Shown here piece after piece: positions 16,002-23,935 of a stretch of DNA of 64,000 nucleotides. The position numbers and the translations under genes were made by a program. The notes beneath the pieces are model-generated. The model did no database searches. It was not told where the DNA came from and saw only the letters and a program-made list of their open reading frames with translations. This DNA comes from Pseudophaeobacter sp965641885 (GTDB taxonomy: Bacteria > Pseudomonadota > Alphaproteobacteria > Rhodobacterales > Rhodobacteraceae), in contig CBFFKJ010000004.1 in assembly GCA_965641885.1 (NCBI GenBank), forward strand, positions 59,671 to 123,670, given 5' to 3'. Position 1 is the first letter of the stretch, and each line of letters starts with the position of its first letter.

Positions 16002-16461
16002 ATGATCGGACTTCTGGGAACACCTTCCCTTCTCCGTGCTCAGGAGCAGGAGCCCTCGGCGGTACGCAGAAATATTTCTGTCCTTCAGTGCGGATCCCTG
16101 GCAAGACCACTTCGATAACCTTCAGCACGGTGCAATTATGTGCGACATTGACTCGCGTGCAGTCCAGTACTGGTCGGAAGACGAAAGTGTTTACAAACTC
16201 TACCCTTCAAGTGTCCCCGCCTCGGAAGAGCTGACCCGCCGAGGATATACAGAGGTTATAAGGAAGGTGGAGAGGCCCAGTTGGCGGCCCACTCCATCAA
16301 TGAAAGAGCGCAACCCCGAATGGCCTGACTATTGGCCGCCGGGTCCTGACAACCCGCTTGGAACCCACGTGCTTTATTTGTCGTGGCTGTATTACCGGGT
16401 GCACGGGACCGGGGACACACGCAAGATCGGGCGCCAGTCATCAAACGGTTGTGTCGCGTAG
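16002..16461 (+). pseudogene. L,D-transpeptidase pseudogene, frameshifted and cut by the IS
   Basis: The 5' part from ATG 16002 encodes a decayed signal region ending in VRRNIS, matching IRRNISSF of the intact ldt at 34188. Just after 16080 the reading frame shifts: removing one base in TCTGTCC restores NISSFSADPWQDHF, colinear with NISSFRVHDWQDHF. The downstream frame continues through PTPSMKERNPEWP and the catalytic HGTGDTRKIG to SSNGC, then hits the IS end and a stop about two codons later. The C-terminal 20-odd residues are gone. It is inactive on both counts. Confidence 0.72.
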
Positions 16462-16495
16462 CCTTTAATTGGGCTCTGCCTCAATCTGTGTGGCG
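16453..16495 (+). repeat. Left terminal inverted repeat of the IS
   Basis: Forty-three bases that match the reverse complement of 18136-18178 at 40 positions. The inner part begins GGGCTCTGCC, like other ISL3 ends; the outer part (GTCGCGTAGCC) is also shared, so the exact element boundary lies at or near 16453. Confidence 0.75.
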
Positions 16496-18103
16496 GAACG
16501 GTAGCATTCTCGCCCGCAACAATTCTGGACCGGCTCGGCCGTACATGGCGCGCTTGAGGGTTTTCAGGCGGTTGATCTGACCTTCCGCCTGGCCGTTGTT
16601 ACAGGGCATCTCGATCGCCTTTTTGACCACATTGAAGTCCCGGTTCAAGGTGCGGGCGAAGCGCACAATGGGCGTCAGGCCGGTTTCGATGGCGTCGTCG
16701 ATCCATGCAGGGAGCGGACCCGCTTGGCGGCCACGCATGATACCGTTGAAACGCATGGCGAGGCTGCGCATCGTTGTGAAGGCGGGAGAACCGGCTTTGA
16801 GCGTGTCGACTTTCCGCGCCTGATCCGAGGTGAGCTTTCCGCTGGGTTTGATGCACAGCGCGGCCGCAATGACCGGAGAGATCGCATGCCCCGTTTCCGG
16901 GCCCCGGACCGGCTCCAGGATCTGGTGCTCCACGGCGGGGCCCTTCGTTTGCTTTTCGGCTCTGCGCCCGCCCGCCCCCAGCCGCTTTTAATGCGACTGA
17001 CTCCCCTCGTAACCACGCTCTTGGATCATACGGTACAGGGCGCTGCCTGTTCGAATGCCGTCCTTCCAGCTTTGGCTCAGGAATTCTTCAAAGTACCACG
17101 GCGAAGTCGGTTTCAAAGCGGCCTGTTTGCGGTCCGGTGGCGTCTCGAACTGCAGCCATTTCGCGATGCTGCGGCGCGGGAACCCTGTTCGTCGCCCGAT
17201 CTCGCTACAGTTAAGCCCCTGATTTCGGAGCGCATGGATGGTGGTGAAAATCTCTTCCCGAGATGTCCTGTGCGCAAGGCGTGACTTCAGAAGGCTGCCG
17301 GCTGCGGTGATATTGTCGGCGTCGGCCAGCAGCGCTCTGCCGGTCTCAGGGCCGTGGAGGTTCATTTGCTCCTCAATGGCCTGCCGCAGGTTTTGCACGA
17401 TATGGAACCGATCAGCGACCTGCTTCGCCTGCGGTGCCCCTTGCCGTGCAGTCTAGGCGTAGAGACCACACCGATCTCTGCTAATCACTTTCACCTCGGG
17501 GTGTCGCTTGAGCCAGTTGGTGCAGGTGACGACATCTCGATCCTCAAGAATGTCGATCACCACGCGACGCTCCAGATCCACAATGATCGTGCCGTAGGTT
17601 TGCGACTTCCGCCAGCTCCAGTCGTCAATCCCGATGACCGTCGGCGGCTTGGCGGTGCCCTGAGCACGCTTTTTCAACTGCCTGAGCACCGTGTAATCGC
17701 TGACCCCAAGGCCCAAACGGTGCAAGAGCCGTTCGGCAGGCCGTCCGCCGGTTGCATGCCCAAGATGACTGACAATCTCCCCGACACGCGAAGTGCTACG
17801 TGCAAACGGATGCGCAATCGAGGTGAGTTGGTCTGCGAAAGTCCGGCGTGGGCAAGCGGGTGCCAAACATCGCCAACGGCAAATCGCGAGATCAACCGTT
17901 ACCTCCTCTCCATGGGCGGGATAATCCTGCAACCGCCGACGCCGCCAGCCGTGACGTCGGCGTGAATGCAATCCACAGTCTGGGCAGATGCCGCTTGGTG
18001 TCAGACTGCCCGATACGATCCACCCGCCGAAATCACTTCGCTCAACGCATTGAACCGAAACTTCGGCCCCGGGCGACCAATGCTTCTTCGAGCTCACAAC
18101 CAT
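16481..18103 (-). pseudogene. ISL3-family transposase with two in-frame stop codons
   Basis: One continuous reading frame from ATG 18103 encodes an ISL3 transposase: an N-terminal zinc-finger region (ICPDCG and RCLAPACPRRTF), then GIDDWSWRK of the DDE catalytic core, VADRFHIVQNLRQ, and the C-terminal NGQAEGQINRLKTLKRAMYGRAG. It is broken by a TAG after RDRCGLYA (17453-17455) and a TAA after GSQSH (16988-16990). All three segments are in the same frame, so these are nonsense mutations, not frameshifts. The element should not be able to move by itself. Confidence 0.82.
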
Positions 18104-18135
18104 CCCTCCTGAATTTTCCTGTTTCAGGATAGTTG

Positions 18136-18178
18136 CGCCACACAAAGTGAGGCAGAGCCCAATTAAGGGCTACGCGAC
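18136..18178 (-). repeat. Right terminal inverted repeat of the IS
   Basis: Reverse-complement partner of 16453-16495 (40 of 43 positions). It overlaps the last codons of the truncated petA reading frame, whose final residues ASRSP are read from IS sequence. Confidence 0.75.
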
Positions 18179-18516
18179 GCCAGCGCATCGGCGGGCAGAT
18201 TGGGGTTGCGCGCCTTGCCGTCAGGCTGGTCAGAGACCGCCTCTGCCCGAGCCTGAGCCATTTCTGCCTCTGTGCGATGACGGATAAAGACAGGTTTTCC
18301 GCGCCAGTTGACGGTCAATTGCGTTCCAGGCGCGAGATCGGAAATGTCGACAGTGATCTGTGCCAAGGCGCGGACATCGGCGGAAGGGTTCATCTGGTTC
18401 ACCAGTGGCCAGAGCGCGGCCCCTGCGGCCACGACCCCCGCCCCGGCCGTTGCGTAATACAGGAAATCCCTGCGCGCGGTATCCTCTGACGCTTCCATCA
18501 CGGGACATGTGTCCAT
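18163..18516 (-). pseudogene. petA: Truncated Rieske iron-sulfur subunit of cytochrome bc1 (N-terminal part)
   Basis: The product begins like an alphaproteobacterial Rieske protein: Tat motif RRDFLYYATAGAG, membrane anchor, WPLVNQMNPSADV, the hinge, and GKPVFIRHRTEAEM. It ends after NPNLPADALA, where the IS begins, so the whole cluster-binding domain with its CTHLGC and CPCHGS motifs is missing. It cannot hold a 2Fe-2S cluster. A functional copy must exist elsewhere if the host has a bc1 complex. Confidence 0.78.
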
Positions 18517-18604
18517 GTCTCCCGCGCGGGAAGGTCAACACGCGAGATGTAACGTTTTGTCAGTGCACCTCTCTACGGATCAACAAACAAGCCGTGTCGG
18601 CGCG

Positions 18605-19129
18605 TCAATGGTGCGGGGCTGCGCCTTTTGCCATCATGAGGTGGTGCTCCTGGTGATGCGCCCCGATGGTCATCAGGCCAAAGAAACCAAGTCCCTGAAT
18701 CTGAGCGGCATCGCCATCGACACTGAGCGCCACGCCATCTTCGAGTTCCTCCGTGACAACGTCCCAGCCGGTTTCAGCCGCAAGAAAGGGCGCATGGGCG
18801 GGCACCATGGCGCGGATGGCTTCGAGAACACGGGGGGTGCCCCGAATCTCGAACCGGGCCCCTTCCGGCCGCAGGGTGCGGGTGACCACGGCCTCTTGGG
18901 TCAGAAGATCCATATCGACCAGATGGCGGCGCAATCCGTCGATATCGACCCGCTCCCAATCTGTCTCGGGATCGGCCTGCAGGATCGCAACGATCTCCGC
19001 CAGGGCGGCAAAGGCCGATTGCCCGGTTTCCTGCGGTCCACCCATGTCATGGCCAGTCGCGGAATGGGCGTGCTGAGCGGCCACGGGTGCGGCCATCAGT
19101 ATGGCAAGGAGGAGGGAAATGAGACGCAT
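18605..19129 (-). CDS. Secreted His/Met-containing protein, unknown function
   Basis: A 174-residue protein with a signal peptide (MRLISLLLAILMAAPVAAQ) followed by HAHSATGHDMGG and ending in AHHQEHHLMMAKGAAPHH, both potential metal-binding clusters. The middle is acidic and helical with no domain I recognise. ATG 19129 is preferred to ATG 19144 because the signal peptide then begins properly. It is divergent from the Crp/Fnr gene and shares an intergenic region with the palindrome at 19189-19206, so that regulator may control it. Confidence 0.6.
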   Translation of the reverse strand: MRLISLLLAILMAAPVAAQHAHSATGHDMGGPQETGQSAFAALAEIVAILQADPETDWERVDIDGLRRHLVDMDLLTQEAVVTRTLRPEGARFEIRGTPRVLEAIRAMVPAHAPFLAAETGWDVVTEELEDGVALSVDGDAAQIQGLGFFGLMTIGAHHQEHHLMMAKGAAPHH

Positions 19130-19188
19130 GGACGGGTCCTTCAATGGGATGCTGTCATGTTTACGCTAGCAGGGGCGGGCGTATCGCA

Positions 19189-19206
19189 ATATGATTGCAA
19201 TCATAT
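19189..19206. promoter_or_regulatory. Perfect 18-bp palindrome resembling an FNR/Crp-type box
   Basis: ATATGATTGCAATCATAT is its own reverse complement. Its core, TGAT-N4-ATCA, is the FNR/DNR half-site arrangement. It lies between the divergent gene pair 18605-19129 and 19205-19771 and touches the chosen start codon of the Crp/Fnr gene, suggesting autoregulation and control of the neighbour. Confidence 0.6.
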
Positions 19207-19771
19207 GTTGCCAGCCCCCTATGATCTTATCCCGAGTTCAGCCCTGCGCCCTTTTTCCGGCGCGGTTGGCGACATCATGTTTCACCAAGGCGGTCCCACC
19301 CACGGTCTCTATGTCGTGCAAACCGGGCGCGTGTATCTCGAGCGGGTCGGCCCAGATGGCGAGCGGTTCATCATTCACCGTGCCCAAGCCGGAACAAGCT
19401 TTGCCGAAGCTTCCGTGTTTTCAGAGGTCTATCATTGCGATGCTGTTTTCGTTCAGGCAGGGACGCTGATCCGGATCGAAAAGGATGCCGTTTTGGACGC
19501 CTTCGCCGACCCTGAGTTTGCGCGCGCTTTTGGTCGCCAGGCGGCTCAGCAGATACAGGCACAAAGACAGATGCTTGAGATCGTGGGTATCCGGCGTGCA
19601 GAAGACCGGGTGTTGGCGGGGTTGGTCGCGGGCCTGCTCGACGGCTCCGTGATCGAGTTCGCCGCCCGATTACAGCTGAGCCATGAGGCGACCTACAGGG
19701 CCTTGCGAAAGCTTGTGCAGGACGGGCGGGTCAAAAACCCCGCCCGCGGGATTTATCACCTGCGCCCATGA
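19205..19771 (+). CDS. Crp/Fnr-family transcriptional regulator
   Basis: A 188-residue regulator with a cyclic-nucleotide-binding-like beta barrel (FSGAVGDIMFHQGGPTHGLY to about residue 90), dimerisation helix and C-terminal winged helix (LSHEATYRALRKLVQDGRVKN). No N-terminal cysteine cluster for a 4Fe-4S centre is present, so it is not a classical FNR. ATG 19205 gives the usual family length; an in-frame ATG at 19157 would put the palindrome inside the gene. Its signal is unknown. Confidence 0.82.
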   Translation: MLPAPYDLIPSSALRPFSGAVGDIMFHQGGPTHGLYVVQTGRVYLERVGPDGERFIIHRAQAGTSFAEASVFSEVYHCDAVFVQAGTLIRIEKDAVLDAFADPEFARAFGRQAAQQIQAQRQMLEIVGIRRAEDRVLAGLVAGLLDGSVIEFAARLQLSHEATYRALRKLVQDGRVKNPARGIYHLRP

Positions 19772-19776
19772 CCCGA

Positions 19777-20229
19777 TCAGCTGTGGCTCGCGAAGACCGA
19801 GGTCACCCCGTCGGAGCCGACAAGCAAGGTATCAAAAGTGTCACCAGCCCCGGGACCGCCCATGCCGGGCGAACTCATCGGCATGCCGGGAACCGTCAAC
19901 CCGCGCGCCACCGGTTGTTCTGCCAGCAGCCGCGTGATGTCCGCGGCAGGCACGTGGCCCTCGATAAAATAGTCACTTATGATCGCCGTGTGACATCCAG
20001 CAAGTTCCGGAGCGATTTGTAGCCGGTCTTTGAACGCATAAAGCGCATCCTGATCGACATCCTGCGCCTCGACCGTGAAGCCCGCTTGCCGGACATGATC
20101 GACCCAGGCGGTACAGCACCCGCAGGTGGGGGTTTTCAGGACTTTAATGACCGGTTCTGTGTTGGCCAGTGCTCGCAGGGGGAGTGTGGCAGCCGCTCCG
20201 GCCAGCAAAAATGTGCGTCTTTTCATCAT
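19777..20229 (-). CDS. DUF411 protein with Tat-like signal
   Basis: A 150-residue paralogue of the protein at 7193-7648. It starts MMKRRTFLL (Tat-like signal to about 22), then has TCGCC (Cys36, Cys38, Cys39), GCHTA (Cys79, His80), FIEGHVPA and VPGMPMSSPGMGG. It is likely a periplasmic metal-binding protein of unknown mechanism. It is the last gene of the minus-strand operon from 23247 and its start overlaps the upstream stop by 4 bp (ATGA). Confidence 0.85.
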   Translation of the reverse strand: MMKRRTFLLAGAAATLPLRALANTEPVIKVLKTPTCGCCTAWVDHVRQAGFTVEAQDVDQDALYAFKDRLQIAPELAGCHTAIISDYFIEGHVPAADITRLLAEQPVARGLTVPGMPMSSPGMGGPGAGDTFDTLLVGSDGVTSVFASHS

Positions 20230-21140
20230 GTGTTCCTTTTTGAAGTATCCGAGACCGTAGAACTGTGTGTTTGAGAGTCCAGAGGCTGTTCCTGCTCTGT
20301 CGGCGAGAGGGCGGGTGCATCCAGGGCGTGCCCGCTTGCCGGCCCGCGAAGGGGCTGGATCAACATCTTGTCGACCCAGAGGTCGCGCGTCGTGCGAAAC
20401 TGCTCGATGCCGATCGTCATTCCCTCGTGGCCCTTCGCGGGCTGGGCAACGTAAGTACCCATGAGGCGGTCCCACCACGGCAGGTTGAAGCCGTAGTTTG
20501 AGTTGGTTTCGCGCGGATCGACAGAATGATGCACGCGGTGCATGTCGGGTGTGACGACGATCCATCTGAGCCACCGGTCGACTGGTCTCGGCAGGTTGAT
20601 GTTGGCATGGTTGAAGAGTGCCGTGGCGTTGAGGATGATCTCGAACAACAAAACCGCGACGGCGGGCGGACCAAGCGCTGCGACCAAGCTTAGCTTGATC
20701 GCCATCGAGATAAGGATCTCAATCGGGTGAAAGCGCAATCCCGTTGTGGCGTCGAACTCGAGGTCCGCGTGGTGCATCCGGTGCAGACGCCACAACGTAG
20801 GGACGGCATGGAACATGACGTGTTGCAAATAGATGGCCAGATCGAGAAGCAGCATGGACAGGACAACGGCCAACCAATACGGCGCGCCGATAGTGTTGAA
20901 TAAACCCCAACCCCGCTCCTCGCCCATGACCGCCAGACCAACGGCCAGGATTGGGAAAGACAACCGCAGGATCGCCGTATCGATCACGACAAGAGCCAGA
21001 TTGTTCGACCAACGGATGACACGCGGAATGTCACGCCGCCGACGCGGGGCGGCGAGTTCCCAAAGCGCCATGGCGGCCAGCACACTCAAAAACGCCGTCA
21101 GACGAATCTCCGGCTCTGCGGCAAGTATCGTGTCCATCAC
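20226..21140 (-). CDS. Fatty acid hydroxylase/sterol desaturase-family membrane enzyme
   Basis: A 304-residue membrane protein with the di-iron histidine motifs of the superfamily: HVMFH, HRMHH, a middle HPIE/NHAN pair and HRVHHS, in order between about residues 108 and 202. The superfamily oxidises lipids (hydroxylation or desaturation). The substrate here is unknown; a membrane lipid is most likely. It is the fourth gene of an operon headed by a CueR-type promoter. Confidence 0.87.
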   Translation of the reverse strand: MMDTILAAEPEIRLTAFLSVLAAMALWELAAPRRRRDIPRVIRWSNNLALVVIDTAILRLSFPILAVGLAVMGEERGWGLFNTIGAPYWLAVVLSMLLLDLAIYLQHVMFHAVPTLWRLHRMHHADLEFDATTGLRFHPIEILISMAIKLSLVAALGPPAVAVLLFEIILNATALFNHANINLPRPVDRWLRWIVVTPDMHRVHHSVDPRETNSNYGFNLPWWDRLMGTYVAQPAKGHEGMTIGIEQFRTTRDLWVDKMLIQPLRGPASGHALDAPALSPTEQEQPLDSQTHSSTVSDTSKRNT

Positions 21141-21143
21141 AGT

Positions 21144-22130
21144 CTATGGCCCTTCTGTGTTAGGGCTTGGGTGCGGATGCGCATCTCGCACATCAGTCTT
21201 TTCTTGCGCAGCCTTTGCAGCCGCTATCTGGACTATATCAACATCCAGCGCGTGGCGCTCGTCGAGACACTCGGTTTCGAGCTGCAGCGTGACCATGTGA
21301 AACCCATGCTGCTCCGTCAGCCGTCGATAGGCCCTGTTCAGCAAGTGCGCGGCCTCGGCGGGTGCCCTATGGCGGATATGGGCGGAAAACGCGTGTTTGC
21401 CGCTGGTCAGCGTCCAAGCATGCACGTGGTGAACATCCACAACCCCGTCCTGGTGGTTCAGATCCGCCATCACAGCGTCGAGATCCGTTCCCTCGGGCGT
21501 GCCTTCCATGAGAATGTGGACCGCTTCTTTGATTACGCCGACGGAGGCCCAGAGGAGAACCACCCCGAACGCCATGCCGAGGATCGGGTCGATCGCGAGA
21601 AAGCCGGTGAACTCGATCACGAGAGCGGTCACGATGATCAGGAGGCTGCCGACAAAGGTCTGGATGATGTGCCAGAGCGCGCCGCGGGCATTCAGATCGT
21701 CTTTGCTCGATTGCCACATCAGCCCCAGCGAGATGACCTCTGTGACCAGGCCACCGAAGGCGACCCAAAGCATTGGGCCCGTGGCCAGGTGGATCGGATT
21801 TCCGAGCCGAATCGCGCCCATCCAGATCACCAGAAGCGCCATGCCGAGAAGAAAGCTGCCATTCACCAGCGCGCCGATGATCTCGGCGCGGTACCATCCG
21901 AAACTGCGCGCCGAATCCGCTGGACGGCGCGCAATCCGCTTCGCGATGATGGCCACGAGAACACCGCCAACCGCCGACAGGGTGTGAAACGCATCCGACA
22001 GGACGGCGATCGAGCCGGTCCAGAGCCCGACGGCGAGTTCAATCATGAAATAGACGCCGGTGAGCCAGGCAGAAATCACAAGGGCCTTGCCGGAACTCGG
22101 CATGTGTCCAGCGTGAGAATGATTGGCCAT
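21144..22130 (-). CDS. CDF-family metal efflux protein
   Basis: A 328-residue exporter: His-rich start (NHSHAGH), SDAFHTLSAVGG in helix II where many CDFs have HxxxD (here the pair is Asp/His with Ser-Ala after it), ALWHIIQTFVGS in helix V, and a cytoplasmic domain with VDVHHVHAWTL. The helix V site (HIIQT) lacks the usual aspartate, so metal preference may differ from the CDF at 14390. ATG 22130 follows the upstream stop by one base (TGATATG). Confidence 0.86.
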   Translation of the reverse strand: MANHSHAGHMPSSGKALVISAWLTGVYFMIELAVGLWTGSIAVLSDAFHTLSAVGGVLVAIIAKRIARRPADSARSFGWYRAEIIGALVNGSFLLGMALLVIWMGAIRLGNPIHLATGPMLWVAFGGLVTEVISLGLMWQSSKDDLNARGALWHIIQTFVGSLLIIVTALVIEFTGFLAIDPILGMAFGVVLLWASVGVIKEAVHILMEGTPEGTDLDAVMADLNHQDGVVDVHHVHAWTLTSGKHAFSAHIRHRAPAEAAHLLNRAYRRLTEQHGFHMVTLQLETECLDERHALDVDIVQIAAAKAAQEKTDVRDAHPHPSPNTEGP

Positions 22131-22131
22131 A

Positions 22132-22794
22132 TCAGCTCTCCTCCCGTTGCGTACCGGTCTTTCGCGTCGCGGCAAAGAGAACCGACAGGCCCGTAAAGCC
22201 ACCGAGCGCAAGCGCGGTCCATGTGGCGGTGCGGGCATCTCCGTTCATCGCCTGGCTGCCCATGTGAGCGAGCAAAAAACTTGCGGGAATAATCCCGGCC
22301 ATCGTGGCCAGCGCGAACCTCCAAAGATGCAGCTTGCTCAGACCTGCGGCGTAACTGATCATATCGAAGGACAGAAACGGCAGCAGGCGACTGCCGAAGA
22401 CCAGGAAGGTCAGAGTGTTCTGGGACCCGAACAGGCCTGCGTTAATCTTCTGACCGAGATGACGCTCAACGAAGGGACGACCCAGGCCGCGGGCCAGACC
22501 AAAGGCGGCAAGCGCACCGAGTTCCGCACCTAGAACGACGAAGAGCGTCCCGTACGTGTGTCCATAAGCCGCTCCGGCGGCGAGTGCGATCGGCGCCGAG
22601 GGCAGGGGGCTTGCCACGATAGCGATTGTCATAAGCGCCACGATGACAATTGGTCCGGCAAGACCTGCCGCCTCGATCCAGCGGTCAATTTCCGCGCGAT
22701 CCGGCAGGCGAATGTCAACGCCAAGGACGTCCGGGAAGGCCAATGCGACGACTCCCATCAGGAACACCGCAATAAGAAGAACGCGCATCATCAT
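22132..22794 (-). CDS. TVP38/TMEM64 (DedA-like) membrane protein
   Basis: A 220-residue membrane protein of the SNARE-associated/VTT fold: SPLPSAPIALAAGAAYG, LGAELGALAAFGLARGLGRP and SRLLPFLSFDMISYAAGLSKL are typical. Members are implicated in lipid or ion handling across membranes; the function is unproven here. Its place between a DUF6010-like protein and a CDF in a CueR-box operon suggests a role in membrane adaptation to metal. Confidence 0.83.
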   Translation of the reverse strand: MMMRVLLIAVFLMGVVALAFPDVLGVDIRLPDRAEIDRWIEAAGLAGPIVIVALMTIAIVASPLPSAPIALAAGAAYGHTYGTLFVVLGAELGALAAFGLARGLGRPFVERHLGQKINAGLFGSQNTLTFLVFGSRLLPFLSFDMISYAAGLSKLHLWRFALATMAGIIPASFLLAHMGSQAMNGDARTATWTALALGGFTGLSVLFAATRKTGTQREES

Positions 22795-22797
22795 GGA

Positions 22798-23247
22798 TCA
22801 AAACACGGCATAGAGCAGAACGAAGAACGTCGCAGCCAAAAGGTCAAAGGCCACGCAGAATGGAATATACCAGTTCGGAATCCGGGCGAGACGATAAGAA
22901 TTGTGGTGTGACATGTCCCAAAGGGCGTGCAGGGCCAAGCCCAAGGGGAGGAAGGCCCAATGCCATATCAGCCCCAGGAAGGCTGCCGAGCCGAACAAAA
23001 GGGCCACGGCGAGCTCTGCCCAGAACACGCGCGCTCTGCCGTCCGCGGCGCCAAAGCCGATATAGGCACCGCCAATCAAAGCAAGCGTGATCGAAGCAAG
23101 AGCTATCGAGCTCTTTTCATCCAAAAACAAGTGAGCCGGCATTGAGAGCAAGACAATCAACACGCCAACCCATACGGGAAATTTCAAGATATCCCCGTGT
23201 CGATGGTGCGATAAGTGATCGCCTGTCTTTTTGAAAATCTGTGCCAT
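22798..23247 (-). CDS. Membrane protein, DUF6010-like
   Basis: A 149-residue protein with four or five helices and the pattern LPLGLALHALWDMSHH...IPNWYIPFCVAFD, which I associate with DUF6010. No function is known. ATG 23247 lies only seven bases below the -10 box, so translation would be leaderless. An alternative TTG start at 23187 has GGGGA upstream and would remove a His-rich N-terminus (HLSHHRH). It is first in a five-gene operon. Confidence 0.72.
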   Translation of the reverse strand: MAQIFKKTGDHLSHHRHGDILKFPVWVGVLIVLLSMPAHLFLDEKSSIALASITLALIGGAYIGFGAADGRARVFWAELAVALLFGSAAFLGLIWHWAFLPLGLALHALWDMSHHNSYRLARIPNWYIPFCVAFDLLAATFFVLLYAVF

Positions 23248-23254
23248 GGCTTGG

Positions 23255-23285
23255 TACCTAGGGATTCCAGCAACTGGAAGGTCAA
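23255..23285 (-). promoter_or_regulatory. CueR-type promoter of the DUF6010-to-DUF411 operon
   Basis: On the minus strand TTGACC (23285-23280), a 19-bp spacer and TAGGTA (23260-23255). The spacer contains TTCCAG TTG CTGGAA, the canonical copper-sensor dyad and a perfect match to CCAG-N3-CTGG. It is nearly identical to the copA promoter at 40106-40136. Confidence 0.82.
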
Positions 23286-23408
23286 GGGTTATTCATCCAC
23301 GCGCGCAACGCGGCGCTCACTCAACCGTTCCACGGGGAGGTCAAAGGACCGATATCAGGACGCATTTGACGCTGACGCCCGGTTCATGTCCGACGCGCGT
23401 GGCGATTT

Positions 23409-23846
23409 TCAGTCATCTTTCGCCTTCTGCCAGACTTGCTGGCAGGCTGAGTAAAGAAACGTCGCTGACCAGGTCAGCAACATGAAGCCCAAAAGCGATT
23501 GCAGCATCAGCAACAGTCGAAAGGGCCCGACCACCTCTATGGACGAATAGCCAAGGGTCGAGAACGAGATGCCCGTAACATAGAGAACATCCTGAAACAT
23601 CGGCGGGCTGTTGCTGAACGATTGCGGCAGAACGCTTGCCACCACCATCGTGTTGAACACGGCGAGCGTCACAAGTTCCAATACGTGCAGCAACAGCAAC
23701 GCGGAAAACGTCAGGATGATCCGAAAGCCGGAGCCATCCGACCGCTGCGGGGAAAACTTCAGAATGCCCGACAACGCATAATGATGGACAATTCCCATCA
23801 GGATCGCCGCGCATATTCCGACAAACATGGCCATCAACTCGGTCAT
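23409..23846 (-). CDS. Two-helix ion-channel-like protein (Ion_trans_2 type)
   Basis: A 145-residue protein with an extra N-terminal helix and a pore-like module: helix, SISFSTLGYSSIEVVGP pore region (written GISFSTLGYS in the protein), then a second helix. The selectivity-filter position reads TLGYS rather than TVGYG, as in many bacterial two-helix channel-like proteins of uncertain ion preference. It stands alone on the minus strand between the CueR-box operon and the rhodanese, with gaps of about 90-160 bp. Confidence 0.72.
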   Translation of the reverse strand: MTELMAMFVGICAAILMGIVHHYALSGILKFSPQRSDGSGFRIILTFSALLLLHVLELVTLAVFNTMVVASVLPQSFSNSPPMFQDVLYVTGISFSTLGYSSIEVVGPFRLLLMLQSLLGFMLLTWSATFLYSACQQVWQKAKDD

Positions 23847-23935
23847 ACCCCCAAACCCGTCTTCCTATTCAAACAGGTCAATCTGACCATACATCAGGCT
23901 TTTTAGCACAACTGGACCGATTGATTCTTCACAGG

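Larger units (their letters stand above)
16453..18178 (-). mobile_element. ISL3-family insertion sequence, decayed
   Basis: About 1.73 kb bounded by near-identical inverted repeats and containing one minus-strand transposase reading frame. The flanks are unrelated truncated genes, an ldt on the left and petA on the right, and no direct target duplication is visible. This indicates that the present junction arose by IS-mediated deletion or recombination rather than simple insertion. Confidence 0.8.

Noticed and set aside
17398..17455. TAG codon in the transposase as programmed read-through or special amino acid
   Set aside because: A second in-frame stop (TAA) occurs downstream, there is no structured signal visible nearby and the element is otherwise decayed; nonsense mutation is simpler.
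16453..18178. Target-site duplication around the IS
   Set aside because: The flanks of the GGCTCTGCC ends are inverted, not direct, repeats and are better treated as part of the element ends; no direct repeat was seen outside them.
18538..18560. ATGTA-N5-TTGTC as a further response-regulator box
   Set aside because: The second half-site deviates, it borders only a pseudogene, and short motifs of this type arise by chance in 64 kb.
18509..19204. Long plus-strand extension of the Crp/Fnr frame
   Set aside because: It lies antisense to a better-supported secreted-protein gene and a Rieske fragment, and contains no recognisable domain.
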